Source of the DNA: Gaiella sp963698935
GTDB lineage: Bacteria; Actinomycetota; Thermoleophilia; Gaiellales; Gaiellaceae
Assembly: GCA_963698935.1 (NCBI GenBank)
Contig: CAVOSU010000015.1
Span: 1 to 64,000, forward strand
DNA: 64,000 nucleotides
Direction: 5' to 3'
Part shown: positions 38,755 through 47,224 of the stretch, one piece after another
Position numbering within the stretch: position 1 is the stretch's first letter
Layout of the letters: each line of letters begins with the position of its first letter
Notes under the pieces: model-generated
The model's input: the letters and a program-made list of their open reading frames with translations, nothing else
What the model was told of the DNA's origin: nothing
Database searches by the model: none
Made by a program: the position numbers and the translations under genes

Positions 38755-39363
38755 ATGCCGACGTTCGAGGAGATCTCCGCCCGCCCGCTCGACCCCCGGC
38801 TGCTCCAGCTCTCGGGCATTTCCCGCGCGTCCGTCGAGGCCCACTACCGTCTCTACCAGGGGTACGTCGCGAAGCGGAACGAGATTCTCGGCCTGCTCTC
38901 GGGCGTCGACCTCGGCAAGGCGAACCAGGTCTACTCGGAGGTCAGGACGCTCAAGGTCGACCTCACCTTCGCGATTGGCGGGATCAAGAACCACGAGCTC
39001 TACTTCGCGCACCTCGGTGGCGAGGGGGGCAATCCCGACGGCGCGTTCGAGGCGCTCGCCGAGCGGGACTTCGGCTCCGTCGACGCGTGGAGAACCGATC
39101 TGAAGGCGACCGCGATGGCCGCGCGGGGCTGGGCGTGGACGGCCTTCGACCGCGACGAGGCGCGGCTGTTCAACTACATCGGCGACGCGCAGAACACCTT
39201 CCCCGTCTGGAACGCGACCCCGCTCGTCGCGCTGGACGTGTACGAGCACGCGTACTTCCTCGACTACCAGACCGATCGGGCTTCGTACGTGGACGCGTTC
39301 TTCGAGAACCTCGACTGGGACGTCGTCAACGGATGGATCGCCGCGTACCACGTCTCCACCTGA
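38755..39363 (+). CDS. divergent SOD-family protein, 202 aa
   Basis: The same Fe/Mn SOD fold and length as the neighbouring enzyme but much diverged. The four metal ligands appear kept: His in VEAHYRLYQGYV, His in IKNHELYF, and Asp/His in ALDVYEHAYFLDY. However, the HHXKHHXXY gateway is replaced by HYRLYQGY, which is one residue shorter before the Tyr, and GGHXNH reads GGIKNH. It may bind a metal without normal dismutation, or have a different specificity. The ATG at 38755 has GAGGAG five bases upstream. The divergent, 80-base arrangement with the canonical SOD suggests shared control. Confidence 0.82.
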   Translation: MPTFEEISARPLDPRLLQLSGISRASVEAHYRLYQGYVAKRNEILGLLSGVDLGKANQVYSEVRTLKVDLTFAIGGIKNHELYFAHLGGEGGNPDGAFEALAERDFGSVDAWRTDLKATAMAARGWAWTAFDRDEARLFNYIGDAQNTFPVWNATPLVALDVYEHAYFLDYQTDRASYVDAFFENLDWDVVNGWIAAYHVST

Positions 39364-39517
39364 CGCACCGGCCGGGCACGTCTCCCGCCGGGCGGAGCCC
39401 GGCTCCGCCGCGCCCTGACGCCGCTGAGCGCACCGGTCCATCCGGGGCCGTATTCCTCATACTGTCCCCTCCGGCCCGGCACGCTCAGCGGCGCCCCGAA
39501 GCGCCAGGAGACGCGTC

Positions 39518-40120
39518 ATGTGGGATGTGCTGATCGTCCTCGGCGCGTACCTCGTCGGCTCGATCCCGTTCGGGTACGTGCTGCCGCGTCTCCTGCGCGG
39601 AGACGACATCCGCCGCCACGGCAGCGGGAACGTGGGCGCGACGAACGTCTGGCGGGTCTACGGGCGGTCGCTGGGGCTGCCGGTCGCCGTGCTCGATGTC
39701 CTCAAGGGCCTCGTTCCGGCGGCGCTCGGGCTCCGGCTCGGCGGCGACTGGGTGGGCGTCCTCGCGGGGGCAGCGGCGATGCTCGGCCACGCGCGTCCGG
39801 TGTTTCTCGGCTTTTCCAAGGGCGGGAAGATGGTCGCCACGGCCGGCGGGGTGGCGCTCGCACTCGCCCCGTTCGCCGCCCTCGGGTGCGGGGCGATCTG
39901 GCTCGTGGTCTTCGCGCTCACGCGGTACGCCTCGCTGTCGTCGATGGTGGCCGCAATCGCGCTTCCTGTGCTGTCGATCGCGTTCGGGGCGTCGTGGCCG
40001 GTGGTCGGGTTCACCGCGCTCGCCGCGCTCGCCGTCCTCGCGCTGCACCGCCAGAACGTCCGCCGACTGCTCGCAGGCACGGAACCGCGCTTTGCGCGCG
40101 GCGCTCCCTCGCGGTCGTAG
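39518..40120 (+). CDS. plsY: glycerol-3-phosphate acyltransferase PlsY
   Basis: Integral-membrane acyltransferase that moves an acyl group from acyl-phosphate to glycerol-3-phosphate, the first step of phospholipid synthesis. The 200 residues form about five helices with the three PlsY motifs: GSIPFGY, GSGNVGATNVWR, and a glycine-rich GFSKGGKMVATAGG. The ATG at 39518 has CAGGAG seven bases upstream. The phosphate partner plsX is not in the window. It is convergent with folE2, four bases apart. Confidence 0.93.
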   Translation: MWDVLIVLGAYLVGSIPFGYVLPRLLRGDDIRRHGSGNVGATNVWRVYGRSLGLPVAVLDVLKGLVPAALGLRLGGDWVGVLAGAAAMLGHARPVFLGFSKGGKMVATAGGVALALAPFAALGCGAIWLVVFALTRYASLSSMVAAIALPVLSIAFGASWPVVGFTALAALAVLALHRQNVRRLLAGTEPRFARGAPSRS

Positions 40121-40123
40121 GCG

Positions 40124-41089
40124 CTAGCCCGAGAGCCAGTCCTCGAGCGTGGTCTGACGGTCCGCCGGGGCGCCGCTGGAAAGCTCGGCGCGGATCTCGC
40201 CGACGGTGCCCCACCGCTCGGCGACGACGTCGTGGTCGTGGATCGTCTCGAGGTTCACCTGGCGTGACAGCACGAAGTCGTCGTCCTCGAGCTCGGACTC
40301 GATCCCGAGGAGCTCTGCGAGTGCGATGCGCACCGAGTCCTCGACGAAACGCGGGCGGAGATGAGCGTGCTCCACGACGAACAGCTCGTCCGGCCGCTTG
40401 AGGAGCTCGAACACGGGCGCGCTCATCGAGCGCTCGACGACGCCCATCAGATCCTCTGCGTCGAGCTCGCGCTCCGTGCCGACGAGCAAGGTGCCCCTGC
40501 CACGCTGGTTGTGCGTCGCGAGCGGGACGAGCTCGAGGATGCGGTCGACGTCGTCCCCGAAGCCCGCCTCGACGAGCCGCTCCGCGGCGTGGTCGCGGAC
40601 GAGGCCCTGCGCACACGGGCAGGCGTTGATCCCGGTCGCCTCGACCCCGACGACGCGGCGCGTGCGCTCCGGGGTCGACGCGGCGATCCCGATCAGCGAG
40701 ACGATCTCCTGGGTCGCGAGACCCGTGACCGGAGTCGTGCGGCGTAGCGGCCAGCGCGCGACGATGCGCACCTCCGCCCGCAACGCCTGCTGGCGTTCCA
40801 CGATCTGCGACGCGATCCGGTCGGCGAGCGCCTCGACGAGCAGCCCCTCGCCGAGCACGACCTCGTCGATCGCTTCGTCGAACAGCTCCGGGAACCGCGA
40901 CATGTGAACGCCCTTCTGGTCCCGCGAGAGGTCGACCGTGCAGTCGATCTCGGCCGACATCAGGATCTCCTGCGCGCCACGGCGGATGCGGATCGCCTTG
41001 TGCACGCCGGTCACGCCGGCGCGCGACAGCGCGAGCCCGACGGGCGGCGCCGAGGCCTGCATGTCCGTCACGGTGCGGGCGTCGCTCAC
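40124..41089 (-). CDS. folE2: GTP cyclohydrolase FolE2 (type IB)
   Basis: 321-residue enzyme making 7,8-dihydroneopterin triphosphate, the entry to folate synthesis. Diagnostic segments are SRDQKGVHMSRFPE, ATGINACPCAQGLVRD with the active-site Cys and metal ligands, LVPLATHNQRGRG, and VFELLKRPDELFVVEHAHLRPRFVED. FolE2 works with several metals and in some bacteria replaces zinc-dependent FolE during zinc limitation. I chose GTG 41089, seven bases after TAGCGT, over the frame start at 41098, which lies inside that element. thyA, folA and fhs in the same window are further folate-cycle genes. Confidence 0.93.
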   Translation of the reverse strand: MSDARTVTDMQASAPPVGLALSRAGVTGVHKAIRIRRGAQEILMSAEIDCTVDLSRDQKGVHMSRFPELFDEAIDEVVLGEGLLVEALADRIASQIVERQQALRAEVRIVARWPLRRTTPVTGLATQEIVSLIGIAASTPERTRRVVGVEATGINACPCAQGLVRDHAAERLVEAGFGDDVDRILELVPLATHNQRGRGTLLVGTERELDAEDLMGVVERSMSAPVFELLKRPDELFVVEHAHLRPRFVEDSVRIALAELLGIESELEDDDFVLSRQVNLETIHDHDVVAERWGTVGEIRAELSSGAPADRQTTLEDWLSG

Positions 41090-41096
41090 TCGAGTC

Positions 41097-41102
41097 ACGC
41101 TA
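41097..41102 (-). promoter_or_regulatory. TAGCGT -10 element of folE2
   Basis: TAGCGT on the minus strand ends seven bases before the GTG at 41089. Confidence 0.4.
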
Positions 41103-41104
41103 CC

Positions 41105-41932
41105 TCAGCGAAGCAGCCTGGACAGGCGGCGGTCCTTGAGGATCCGCCCGCCCGTCTGCTCGGCCGGGCAGTACGTGATCGTGTGCTCCTCGAAGTCCAC
41201 CCTGCGCAATGTCTCGCCGCACCGTGGGCACGGCTCCCCGAAGCGGCCGTGAACGCGGTAGACGACATCGTCGCCTTTGCCCGCGATCCGCAGCTCGAGC
41301 GCGCGCGTGAGGTTCTCGCGGACGGTCGTCGCCAGGATCTCGACCTCCTCGTCGCCGAGGTCGGTCGAGAGGCGAAACGGCGAAAGTCGCGCCTCCCAGA
41401 GGATCTCGTTCGCGTGGGCGCGCCCGACGCCCGCGAGCGCGCGCTGGTCGCGGAGGAGCGGATGGAGCTGGCGGCGCTCGCGGGCCAGGATCGCGGCGAG
41501 CGTCTGCGCGTCGATCTCGAGCGCGTCCGGCCCGAGGTGTCCGAGGTCTTCGTTCAGCTGAGCCGGGCTGACGATCCAGACGCCCGCGCGCTTCTTCTTG
41601 CCTGCCTCGGTGAGGACGAGCTCGCCGCCGTCCACGAAACGCAGCTGGAACATCGGTCGCGTGGGGCCTTTCTTCCCGGCCGCGATGTAGCGAAGGCGCC
41701 CGGCGCTCATCAGGTGGACGCGGAGCACGAGCTCGCCGTCCTCGGTCGGGAACACGAGGTTCTTCCCCCGGCGCTCGGCGGCCGCGAACCGCCGGCCCTC
41801 GAGGGTATCGGGCCGAGGATCGAACGTCTTCAGCGTCGCAACGTGGCCGGGCCGCGCCGACTCGACGGGCGCACGCGTCACGTCGGGCTCGAGCTCGCGC
41901 ACCCAGGCCTCGACCTCGGGCAGCTCCGGCAT
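41105..41932 (-). CDS. Fpg/Nei-family DNA glycosylase
   Basis: 275-residue base-excision enzyme. The N-terminal MPELPEVEAW carries the catalytic Pro2 and Glu3; a conserved Lys is in ERRGKNLVF, the helix-two-turn-helix in QRALAGVGRAHANEILWEARLSP, and the zinc finger in EPCPRCGETLRRVDFEEHTITYCPAEQ near the end. This is the standard formamidopyrimidine-DNA glycosylase/endonuclease VIII layout; which oxidised base it prefers is uncertain, as actinobacteria carry several paralogues. The ATG at 41932 lies six bases after TACGCT. Confidence 0.92.
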   Translation of the reverse strand: MPELPEVEAWVRELEPDVTRAPVESARPGHVATLKTFDPRPDTLEGRRFAAAERRGKNLVFPTEDGELVLRVHLMSAGRLRYIAAGKKGPTRPMFQLRFVDGGELVLTEAGKKKRAGVWIVSPAQLNEDLGHLGPDALEIDAQTLAAILARERRQLHPLLRDQRALAGVGRAHANEILWEARLSPFRLSTDLGDEEVEILATTVRENLTRALELRIAGKGDDVVYRVHGRFGEPCPRCGETLRRVDFEEHTITYCPAEQTGGRILKDRRLSRLLR

Positions 41933-41938
41933 GGCCCC

Positions 41939-41944
41939 AGCGTA
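41939..41944 (-). promoter_or_regulatory. TACGCT -10 element of the glycosylase gene
   Basis: TACGCT on the minus strand ends six bases before the ATG at 41932. Confidence 0.45.
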
Positions 41945-42025
41945 CTTCGCGCGGCCCCGCCGGCGGCTTGTGCCCTGTGGACGAACCGGCACGGAACCGG
42001 CACTCGTTCGCCCTTGACTAAAAAT

Positions 42026-42038
42026 GGTGTCTGACACC
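42026..42038. repeat. GGTGTCTGACACC palindrome, copy 2
   Basis: Same 13-base dyad as at 28792, with T instead of A at the centre, preceded by a short A-rich run and followed by GT. It lies 36 bases before the start of the asparaginase-like gene. Confidence 0.6.
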
Positions 42039-42061
42039 GTCCGAGCGGCTGCGCGGTCGCG

Positions 42062-42067
42062 TAGGCT
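42062..42067 (+). promoter_or_regulatory. TAGGCT -10 element of the asparaginase-like gene
   Basis: TAGGCT ends seven bases before the GTG at 42075. Confidence 0.45.
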
Positions 42068-42074
42068 CGGCGCC

Positions 42075-42950
42075 GTGGAGCCGATCGTGGTCGAGGTGAC
42101 GCGGGGGCCTGTTGTCGAGGCCCGACACGTCGTCCATGCGGTCGTGCTGCACGACGGGAAGCTCGAGCTCGCGATGGGCGATCCCGGCCTGGAAACCTTC
42201 CTCCGCTCGTCGTCGAAGCCTCTCCAGGCGCTGCCGGTTGTTCGGGCCAGACCGGATCTGGACGACGAGGAGATCACGCTCATGTGTGCATCGCACCTCG
42301 CTGCGCCCGAGCAACTCGCGGTCGTCCGCCGGCTCCTCGCGGACGCTCCCGCCCGCGAGGACGAGCTCGAGTGTGGGGTCGACGACACGCGGATCGAGCA
42401 CAACTGCTCGGGGAAGCACGCGGGCCTGCTCGCGCTCTGCCGCGCGCACGGCTGGCCGTCGGAGGGGTACCGCCTCGCCGGGCATCCGTGCCAGGACGCG
42501 ATGCTCGCCGAGGTTTCGGCGGCGGCCGAGCTCGATCCGGCCGGGATCCCGACCGCGATCGACGGCTGCGGGGTCCTCACCTTCGGGCTCACCCTCGAGC
42601 GTGCCGCGACCGCCTTTGGTCGGCTCCCGCAGCTCGAGGGCGGGGAGCGGGTCGTCAGCGCGATGCGCGCGAACCCCGACCTCCTGCGCGGCCCGGTCTC
42701 GCTCGACGTGCAGCTCATCCGGTCACTCGACGGCTGGTTCGCGAAGGGCGGCGCCGAAGGTCTCTTGTGCGCCGCCTCCGCCGACGGACTGGCGCTCGGC
42801 CTCAAGGTGGTGGACGGCTCGTTCCGGGCTCTCGCACCTGCCGCGGCACACCTGCTCGCGCGGCTTGGCGTCGAGGGCGAGGGGCTCGGAGGTCTCGAGG
42901 TGACCAACATCCATGGCGAACACGTGGGCGAATTGCGTGTTGTCGCATAG
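42075..42950 (+). CDS. L-asparaginase II-like protein
   Basis: 291-residue cytoplasmic protein of the asparaginase II family found in actinobacteria and rhizobia, unrelated to the E. coli type. Characteristic parts are VTRGPVVEARHVVHAVV at the N-terminus, FLRSSSKPLQALPVV, MCASHLAAPEQ, HNCSGKHAGLLALCRAHGWP and AIDGCGVLTFGL. The SSSKP and CSGKH motifs supply the proposed catalytic residues. It would hydrolyse asparagine to aspartate and ammonia. The GTG at 42075 lies seven bases after TAGGCT. It is not in an operon; a 207-base leader region to the main sigma gene follows. Confidence 0.88.
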   Translation: MEPIVVEVTRGPVVEARHVVHAVVLHDGKLELAMGDPGLETFLRSSSKPLQALPVVRARPDLDDEEITLMCASHLAAPEQLAVVRRLLADAPAREDELECGVDDTRIEHNCSGKHAGLLALCRAHGWPSEGYRLAGHPCQDAMLAEVSAAAELDPAGIPTAIDGCGVLTFGLTLERAATAFGRLPQLEGGERVVSAMRANPDLLRGPVSLDVQLIRSLDGWFAKGGAEGLLCAASADGLALGLKVVDGSFRALAPAAAHLLARLGVEGEGLGGLEVTNIHGEHVGELRVVA

Positions 42951-43157
42951 GACACCGCTTGTGACGGACCGCTGTCGACGGGCGGCTATGGATTTCTTTC
43001 CAAACTCCGAAGCCGTGTATACGATCCCCCGCCGAAGGGTCTGAGCCGGAGCGTCGAGGTCCGGCTCGCTGCGTTCGAGGGTCTGTTTCTCAAGCTGGGT
43101 TCGTTCGCTGGTTTCGAAGATCTGTCTCCGTCAACCGCCTGGCAGAAAGAGGGGTTC
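42951..43157 (+). promoter_or_regulatory. leader and promoter region of the principal sigma gene
   Basis: This 207-base region has TATACG (43018-43023) as a plausible -10 and an 8-bp hairpin, GAGCCGGA (43043-43050) with TCCGGCTC (43060-43067), in the presumed leader. The coding start has AGAGGGG as a weak ribosome site. The gene is therefore unlike the leaderless majority. I recognise no riboswitch. Confidence 0.45.
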
Positions 43158-44255
43158 ATGCTCTCCGTCGATATCGCCCTTCCGGACGTCGAGGAGCTCC
43201 ACCGGCTCGTCGAGCAAGGCCAGGAAAAGGGGTTCCTGACCTACGACGAGATCGTGAAGTCGCTGGAGGACGTCGACCTCACGAAAGAGCAGCTCGAGGA
43301 CTTCACGACGTACCTCATCGACCACTCGATCGAGCTGGTCGAAGGCGAGCAGCACAAGGCTCTCCCGCACGAGCAGCCGATCGTCCCGCCCGAGGAGGCG
43401 ACTGGACCGAAGCTCGACCTCACCGTCGAGCCCTCGCTCGACTCACTGCGGCTGTATCTCCGCGAGATCGGCAAGGTGCCCCTCCTGACCGCGGATCAAG
43501 AAGTCTCTCTCGCGAAGAGGATCGAGCGCGGCGACGAGTCCGCGAAGCAGCACATGATCGAGGCGAATCTGCGGCTCGTCGTGTCGATCGCCAAGGGCTA
43601 CCTGGGGCGCGGCCTCTCGTTCCTCGACCTCATCCAGGAAGGGTCGCTCGGCCTCATCCGCGCGGTCGAGAAGTTCGACTACCGCAAGGGGTTCAAGTTC
43701 TCCACCTACGCGACGTGGTGGATCCGTCAGGCGGTGACGCGCGCGATCGCCGACAAGGCGCGCACGATCCGCATCCCCGTGCACATGGTCGAGAAGCTCA
43801 ACAAGGTCGTCCACATCGAGCGCCAGCTCGTCCAGCGCCTCGGCCGCGAGCCGAACCCGGAGGAGATCGCGGAGGAGCTCGAGATGACGACCGAGGAGGT
43901 GCGGGAGATCCTGCGGATGGCGCAGCTCCCCGTCTCGCTCGAGAAGCCGATCGGCGAGGAGGAGGACTCCTCGCTCGGGGACTTCGTCCCCGACGACCAG
44001 GCGGAGTCGCCCTTCGACACCGCGTCGCTCTCGCTGCGGCGCGAGGACATCGAGGCCGCGCTCGGATCGCTCCCGGACCGGGAGCGGCGGGTCATCGAGC
44101 TGCGCTTCGGGCTGCTCGGCGAGGCGCCGTGCACACTCGAGGAGGTCGGGCGCGCCTTCGGGGTGACCAGGGAGCGCATCCGCCAGATCGAGAACAACAC
44201 GCTCAAGCGACTGGAAACCCTCCCGGAGGCACAACCACTCCGAGATTGCGTATGA
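43158..44255 (+). CDS. sigA: principal RNA polymerase sigma factor (sigma-70 group 1)
   Basis: 365-residue housekeeping sigma factor. A short region-1.1-like N-terminus (to about 75) is followed by region 1.2 (DSLRLYLREIGKVPLL), region 2 (LRLVVSIAKGYLGRGLSFLDLIQEG, FKFSTYATWWIRQAVTRAI) that binds the -10, region 3, and region 4 (LPDRERRVIELRFGLL, FGVTRERIRQIENNTLKRL) for the -35. Complete group 1 motifs make it the primary or a near-primary sigma. It is the likely reader of the many TANNNT elements in this window. A strong terminator follows directly. Confidence 0.95.
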   Translation: MLSVDIALPDVEELHRLVEQGQEKGFLTYDEIVKSLEDVDLTKEQLEDFTTYLIDHSIELVEGEQHKALPHEQPIVPPEEATGPKLDLTVEPSLDSLRLYLREIGKVPLLTADQEVSLAKRIERGDESAKQHMIEANLRLVVSIAKGYLGRGLSFLDLIQEGSLGLIRAVEKFDYRKGFKFSTYATWWIRQAVTRAIADKARTIRIPVHMVEKLNKVVHIERQLVQRLGREPNPEEIAEELEMTTEEVREILRMAQLPVSLEKPIGEEEDSSLGDFVPDDQAESPFDTASLSLRREDIEAALGSLPDRERRVIELRFGLLGEAPCTLEEVGRAFGVTRERIRQIENNTLKRLETLPEAQPLRDCV

Positions 44256-44258
44256 CGA

Positions 44259-44298
44259 CGTGGGGGAAACCATGTTTCCCCCACGAGCCCCCTTCCTT
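44259..44298 (+). terminator. Rho-independent terminator after sigA
   Basis: CGTGGGGGAAAC pairs perfectly with GTTTCCCCCACG around a CAT loop (44259-44285); a pyrimidine-rich tail ending in CTTTT follows. It starts three bases after the stop codon. Confidence 0.85.
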
Positions 44299-44384
44299 TT
44301 GCGTCGTGCTGACGCGACGCCGGGTTGGCCTCTCGGGCGAGTGAATCGCCCTCCGGCCGCCGCAGCGACTTGTTCCTCGCCGGT

Positions 44385-44981
44385 CTACGCCTGCTTCACG
44401 GTCTTGCTCATCACGCAGTGGTTCTTGCCCTTCGGGCGGTCGTAGCTGAAGCCCGCCTGCTCGAAGAGGCTCCGGGTGGCGCTGTAGAGGAAGGAGGCCG
44501 AGATCTTCTTGCCGCCGGTGTCCTGCGGGTACGCCTCCACGATGCCACCGCCCGCCTGCGCGATCAGGGCCAGGGCTCCGCGCAGGGCGACCGCCGCCAC
44601 GCCGTCGCGCCGATGTTTCTTGTCCACGAAGAAGCAGGTGATGCGGTAGTCGGGCAACCGGTCGAGACCAGCTTCGTACTCCTTGCGGTGTTTGATGTTC
44701 GGCAGCTCGTCGGGGGCGCCGTACTGGCACCACGCCACGGCAACGTCACCGTCGAACACGAGCGCGGCATGGGCCCGACCCTCGTCGACCAGCCGCTGCT
44801 TGAGGGCGCGGTTGTCCTCGGCGCTGTACGTCTTCTCGCCGTGTGGGGTGTGGAACCACGTGCACCAGCAGCCGCCCCACACGCCGTTGTGCCGCTCGGC
44901 GAGCGCGGCGAAGGCGTCCCACGTGTCGGGTCCGAGCGGTTTGACGGTGTACTCGTTCGCCGTCGGCTGGACTCTGGTCAT
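44385..44981 (-). CDS. GNAT-family N-acetyltransferase
   Basis: 198 residues. The acetyl-CoA site is seen in ITCFFVDKKHRRDGVAAVALRGAL (R/Q-X-X-G-X-G/A loop near residue 125), followed by the end of the fold with EQAGFSYDRPKGKNHCVM. The N-terminal half has a Trp/Cys-rich stretch (GGCWCTWFHTPHGEK). Related proteins are annotated only as GNAT family; the acceptor is unknown. The ATG at 44981 lies six bases after TAGCCT. Confidence 0.85.
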   Translation of the reverse strand: MTRVQPTANEYTVKPLGPDTWDAFAALAERHNGVWGGCWCTWFHTPHGEKTYSAEDNRALKQRLVDEGRAHAALVFDGDVAVAWCQYGAPDELPNIKHRKEYEAGLDRLPDYRITCFFVDKKHRRDGVAAVALRGALALIAQAGGGIVEAYPQDTGGKKISASFLYSATRSLFEQAGFSYDRPKGKNHCVMSKTVKQA

Positions 44982-44987
44982 GGCGAC

Positions 44988-44993
44988 AGGCTA
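44988..44993 (-). promoter_or_regulatory. TAGCCT -10 element of the GNAT gene
   Basis: TAGCCT on the minus strand ends six bases before the ATG at 44981. Confidence 0.45.
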
Positions 44994-45011
44994 GCGCCGC
45001 CGGGACGGGCT

Positions 45012-45791
45012 TCACGCCGCGAGCGCGTCTGCCTTCGCGAGCGCGTCGAGCACCGTCGCGCGCATGTCGGAGCCGAGCTGCGCGACGTCCGCGTCGAGCG
45101 GCGCCGACGCGGTCACGGTGAGCCACACGGCGCCGCCCTTCACGTCGCCGACCAGGACGCGCGTCTCGCCGTGGCGTACACCTGCGAGCCCGTCGACGGC
45201 GCCGAGAACCGTTTCCCGCGCGCCCTCCAGCGAGGCGCCGAGGCGGACCGGGAACTCGGCGGAGATGACCCGCCGCGGGTCGCGGATCGTCCGGTTGACG
45301 ATCATCGTCGAGGTGAGCTGGCTGTTCGGGATGAACACGCGGCGGGCCTCGTCCGTGACGAGCGTCGTGTAGAGCAGGTCCATCTCCTCGACGAACCCGG
45401 TGTGCTCACCGACCGTGACCCGGTCGCCGAGGCGGAGCGGCTGCGCGAAGGCGACGAGCATCCCTGAGCCGAGGTTCGAGAGTGGGGTGTTGAAGGCAAG
45501 GCCGACGAAGATCGCGACGACGGCGCTCGAGGCGAGGAGCGCGTTCACGATCTGGTCGGTCTCGGGATACAGGGAGAGGACGTTCCAGGCGGCGATCACC
45601 GCGACGAGCGCGACGACGACGCGTCGGAGGAAGAGGAGCGTCGTGCGGCGCCGCGCCGCCTCTGCCGGGTCGCGGGAGGCGAGCCGGCGCTCGTACCGGT
45701 CGACCGCGAGACCGAGCCCCCAGCGCACGCCGAGCACGATCACGAGGCCGACCACGGCCGTGATGATCGCCTCGACGGTGCGCCCGCTCAT
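45012..45791 (-). CDS. small-conductance mechanosensitive channel (MscS family)
   Basis: 259-residue membrane channel that opens under tension to release solutes during osmotic downshock. Two N-terminal helices lead to the pore helix region (ALLASSAVVAIFVGLAFNTPLSNLGSGML), then the beta domain motif PLRLGDRVTVGEHTGFVEEMDLLYTTLVT and IPNSQL, all typical of MscS. I chose the ATG at 45791; the frame extends upstream to 45953 through the hairpins that follow lysC. No leaderless element or good ribosome site was seen. Confidence 0.88.
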   Translation of the reverse strand: MSGRTVEAIITAVVGLVIVLGVRWGLGLAVDRYERRLASRDPAEAARRRTTLLFLRRVVVALVAVIAAWNVLSLYPETDQIVNALLASSAVVAIFVGLAFNTPLSNLGSGMLVAFAQPLRLGDRVTVGEHTGFVEEMDLLYTTLVTDEARRVFIPNSQLTSTMIVNRTIRDPRRVISAEFPVRLGASLEGARETVLGAVDGLAGVRHGETRVLVGDVKGGAVWLTVTASAPLDADVAQLGSDMRATVLDALAKADALAA

Positions 45792-45887
45792 GCTCGGCAC
45801 ATTCGGCACGCGGGACGCCGAGCCTGCACATCCCGAGGCGTCACCGAGGCAGTCGCGACCGCGACAGCGGGCGCCTTCAGGGGTCTG

Positions 45888-45942
45888 CCCCCGCCGCAGG
45901 CGGGGGATGAAGCGGCAGGATTCCGCTCCTGCGGAATCCTGC
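45888..45942 (-). terminator. tandem hairpins after lysC
   Basis: Two perfect stems: CCCCCGCC/GGCGGGGG (45888-45906, three-base loop) and GCAGGATTCCGC/GCGGAATCCTGC (45915-45942, four-base loop). They lie between the lysC stop and the mscS start, on the transcript of lysC. No T run follows, so they could act as terminator, RNA stabiliser or REP-like element. Confidence 0.55.
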
Positions 45943-45956
45943 TTCGCGAGCAAGCC

Positions 45957-47204
45957 TCAGATCGTCGGCTCTCGTTCCGGCTCGCGCTCGAGGTGGAAGG
46001 CGGCGTGGAGGCCGCGCACTGCCTCCGGGATGCGGTCGCGGCCGATCATGCAGGAGATCTTGATCGGAGAGGTCGAGATCATCTCGAGGTTGATCCCGAG
46101 GTCGGCGAGCGTCCGGAACATCGTCGCCGCGACGCCCGGGTGCGAGCGCATCCCCGCCCCGATCAGCGACACCTTGCCGAGCTCGTGGTTCTCGCCCACG
46201 TCGAACGAGCCGAGCTCCGCCTGGGCGGCCTCGAGCGCGGCGCGCGTCGCGTGGACGTCCTCGTTCGGGACCGAGAACGACATCTCCGCGCGGCCGTGGA
46301 CGACGTTCTGGATGATCGTGTCGACGTTGACCTGAGCGCTCGCGACTGCGTCGAAGATCATCGCCGCGACGCCTGGCCGGTCGGGGATGCCGGTCAAGGT
46401 GAACACGACGTCGGTCTCCGAATGGGTGACGGCGGAGACGATCGGCTGCTCCATTCCCTCTGCCTCTTGCACCCAGGTTCCCTCCTCCTCCGAGAACGTG
46501 GAGCGCGCATGGATGCGCACCCCGTGGCTTCGTGCGAGCTCGACCGAGCGGAGCATCAGCACCTTCGCGCCGGATGCCGCCATCTCGAGCATCTCGTCAT
46601 ACGAGACCACCTCGAGCTTCCGTGCGTCCGGGACGATCCGCGGGTCCGCGGTGAATACCCCCGGCACATCCGAGTAGATCTCGCACGCGCCTCCCAACGC
46701 GGCCGCGAGCGCGACCGCCGTCGCGTCCGTGCCGCCGCGGCCGAGGGTCGTCACGTCCATCGTGTCGCGCGAGAAGCCCTGGAAGCCGGCCACGAGCGCG
46801 ATCTTCCCCTGCTCGAGCGCGGCCCGGATCCGGTCGCCCCGGATCTCGCGGATCTTCGCTCGCGTGTGGACGGAGTCGGTGAGGATCCCCGCCTGCGACC
46901 CGGTGAACGAGACCGCCTCCTCGCCGAGGTCGTGGATCGCCATCGCGACGAGGGCGCACGCGATCCGCTCGCCCGTCGAGAGCAGCATGTCGAGCTCCCG
47001 CGGGTTGGGGGACGGCGAGACGTCGCTCGCCAGCGCGAGCAGCGAGTCGGTCGTCTTCCCCATCGCCGAGACGGTCCCGACGACGTCGAGGCCCCGGCGC
47101 TTGGCGTCGACGAATCGCCTCGCGACCAGCTTGACCTTCTCCGGGTCCGCGACGGAACTGCCACCGAACTTCATCACGATCGTGTCGGCCGCCGGCTGCG
47201 CCAT
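45957..47204 (-). CDS. lysC: aspartate kinase
   Basis: 415-residue enzyme phosphorylating aspartate, first step to lysine, threonine, methionine and diaminopimelate. The kinase domain begins VMKFGGSSVADPEKV and has TLGRGGTDATAVALAAAL; two ACT regulatory domains fill the C-terminal third (TLTGIPDRPGVAAMIFDAV, VSLIGAGMRSHPGVAATMFRTL, NLEMISTSPIKISCMI). Feedback inhibition by lysine and/or threonine is usual for this class. In many bacteria an internal start makes a separate beta subunit; not assessed here. The ATG at 47204 lies seven bases after TACCCT. Confidence 0.95.
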   Translation of the reverse strand: MAQPAADTIVMKFGGSSVADPEKVKLVARRFVDAKRRGLDVVGTVSAMGKTTDSLLALASDVSPSPNPRELDMLLSTGERIACALVAMAIHDLGEEAVSFTGSQAGILTDSVHTRAKIREIRGDRIRAALEQGKIALVAGFQGFSRDTMDVTTLGRGGTDATAVALAAALGGACEIYSDVPGVFTADPRIVPDARKLEVVSYDEMLEMAASGAKVLMLRSVELARSHGVRIHARSTFSEEEGTWVQEAEGMEQPIVSAVTHSETDVVFTLTGIPDRPGVAAMIFDAVASAQVNVDTIIQNVVHGRAEMSFSVPNEDVHATRAALEAAQAELGSFDVGENHELGKVSLIGAGMRSHPGVAATMFRTLADLGINLEMISTSPIKISCMIGRDRIPEAVRGLHAAFHLEREPEREPTI

Positions 47205-47211
47205 CTCGCTG

Positions 47212-47217
47212 AGGGTA
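47212..47217 (-). promoter_or_regulatory. TACCCT -10 element of lysC
   Basis: TACCCT on the minus strand ends seven bases before the ATG at 47204. Confidence 0.45.
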
Positions 47218-47224
47218 ACGGCGC

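Noticed and set aside
43018..43067. Riboswitch in the sigA leader
   Set aside because: Only an 8-bp stem is visible, without the conserved loops of a known class.
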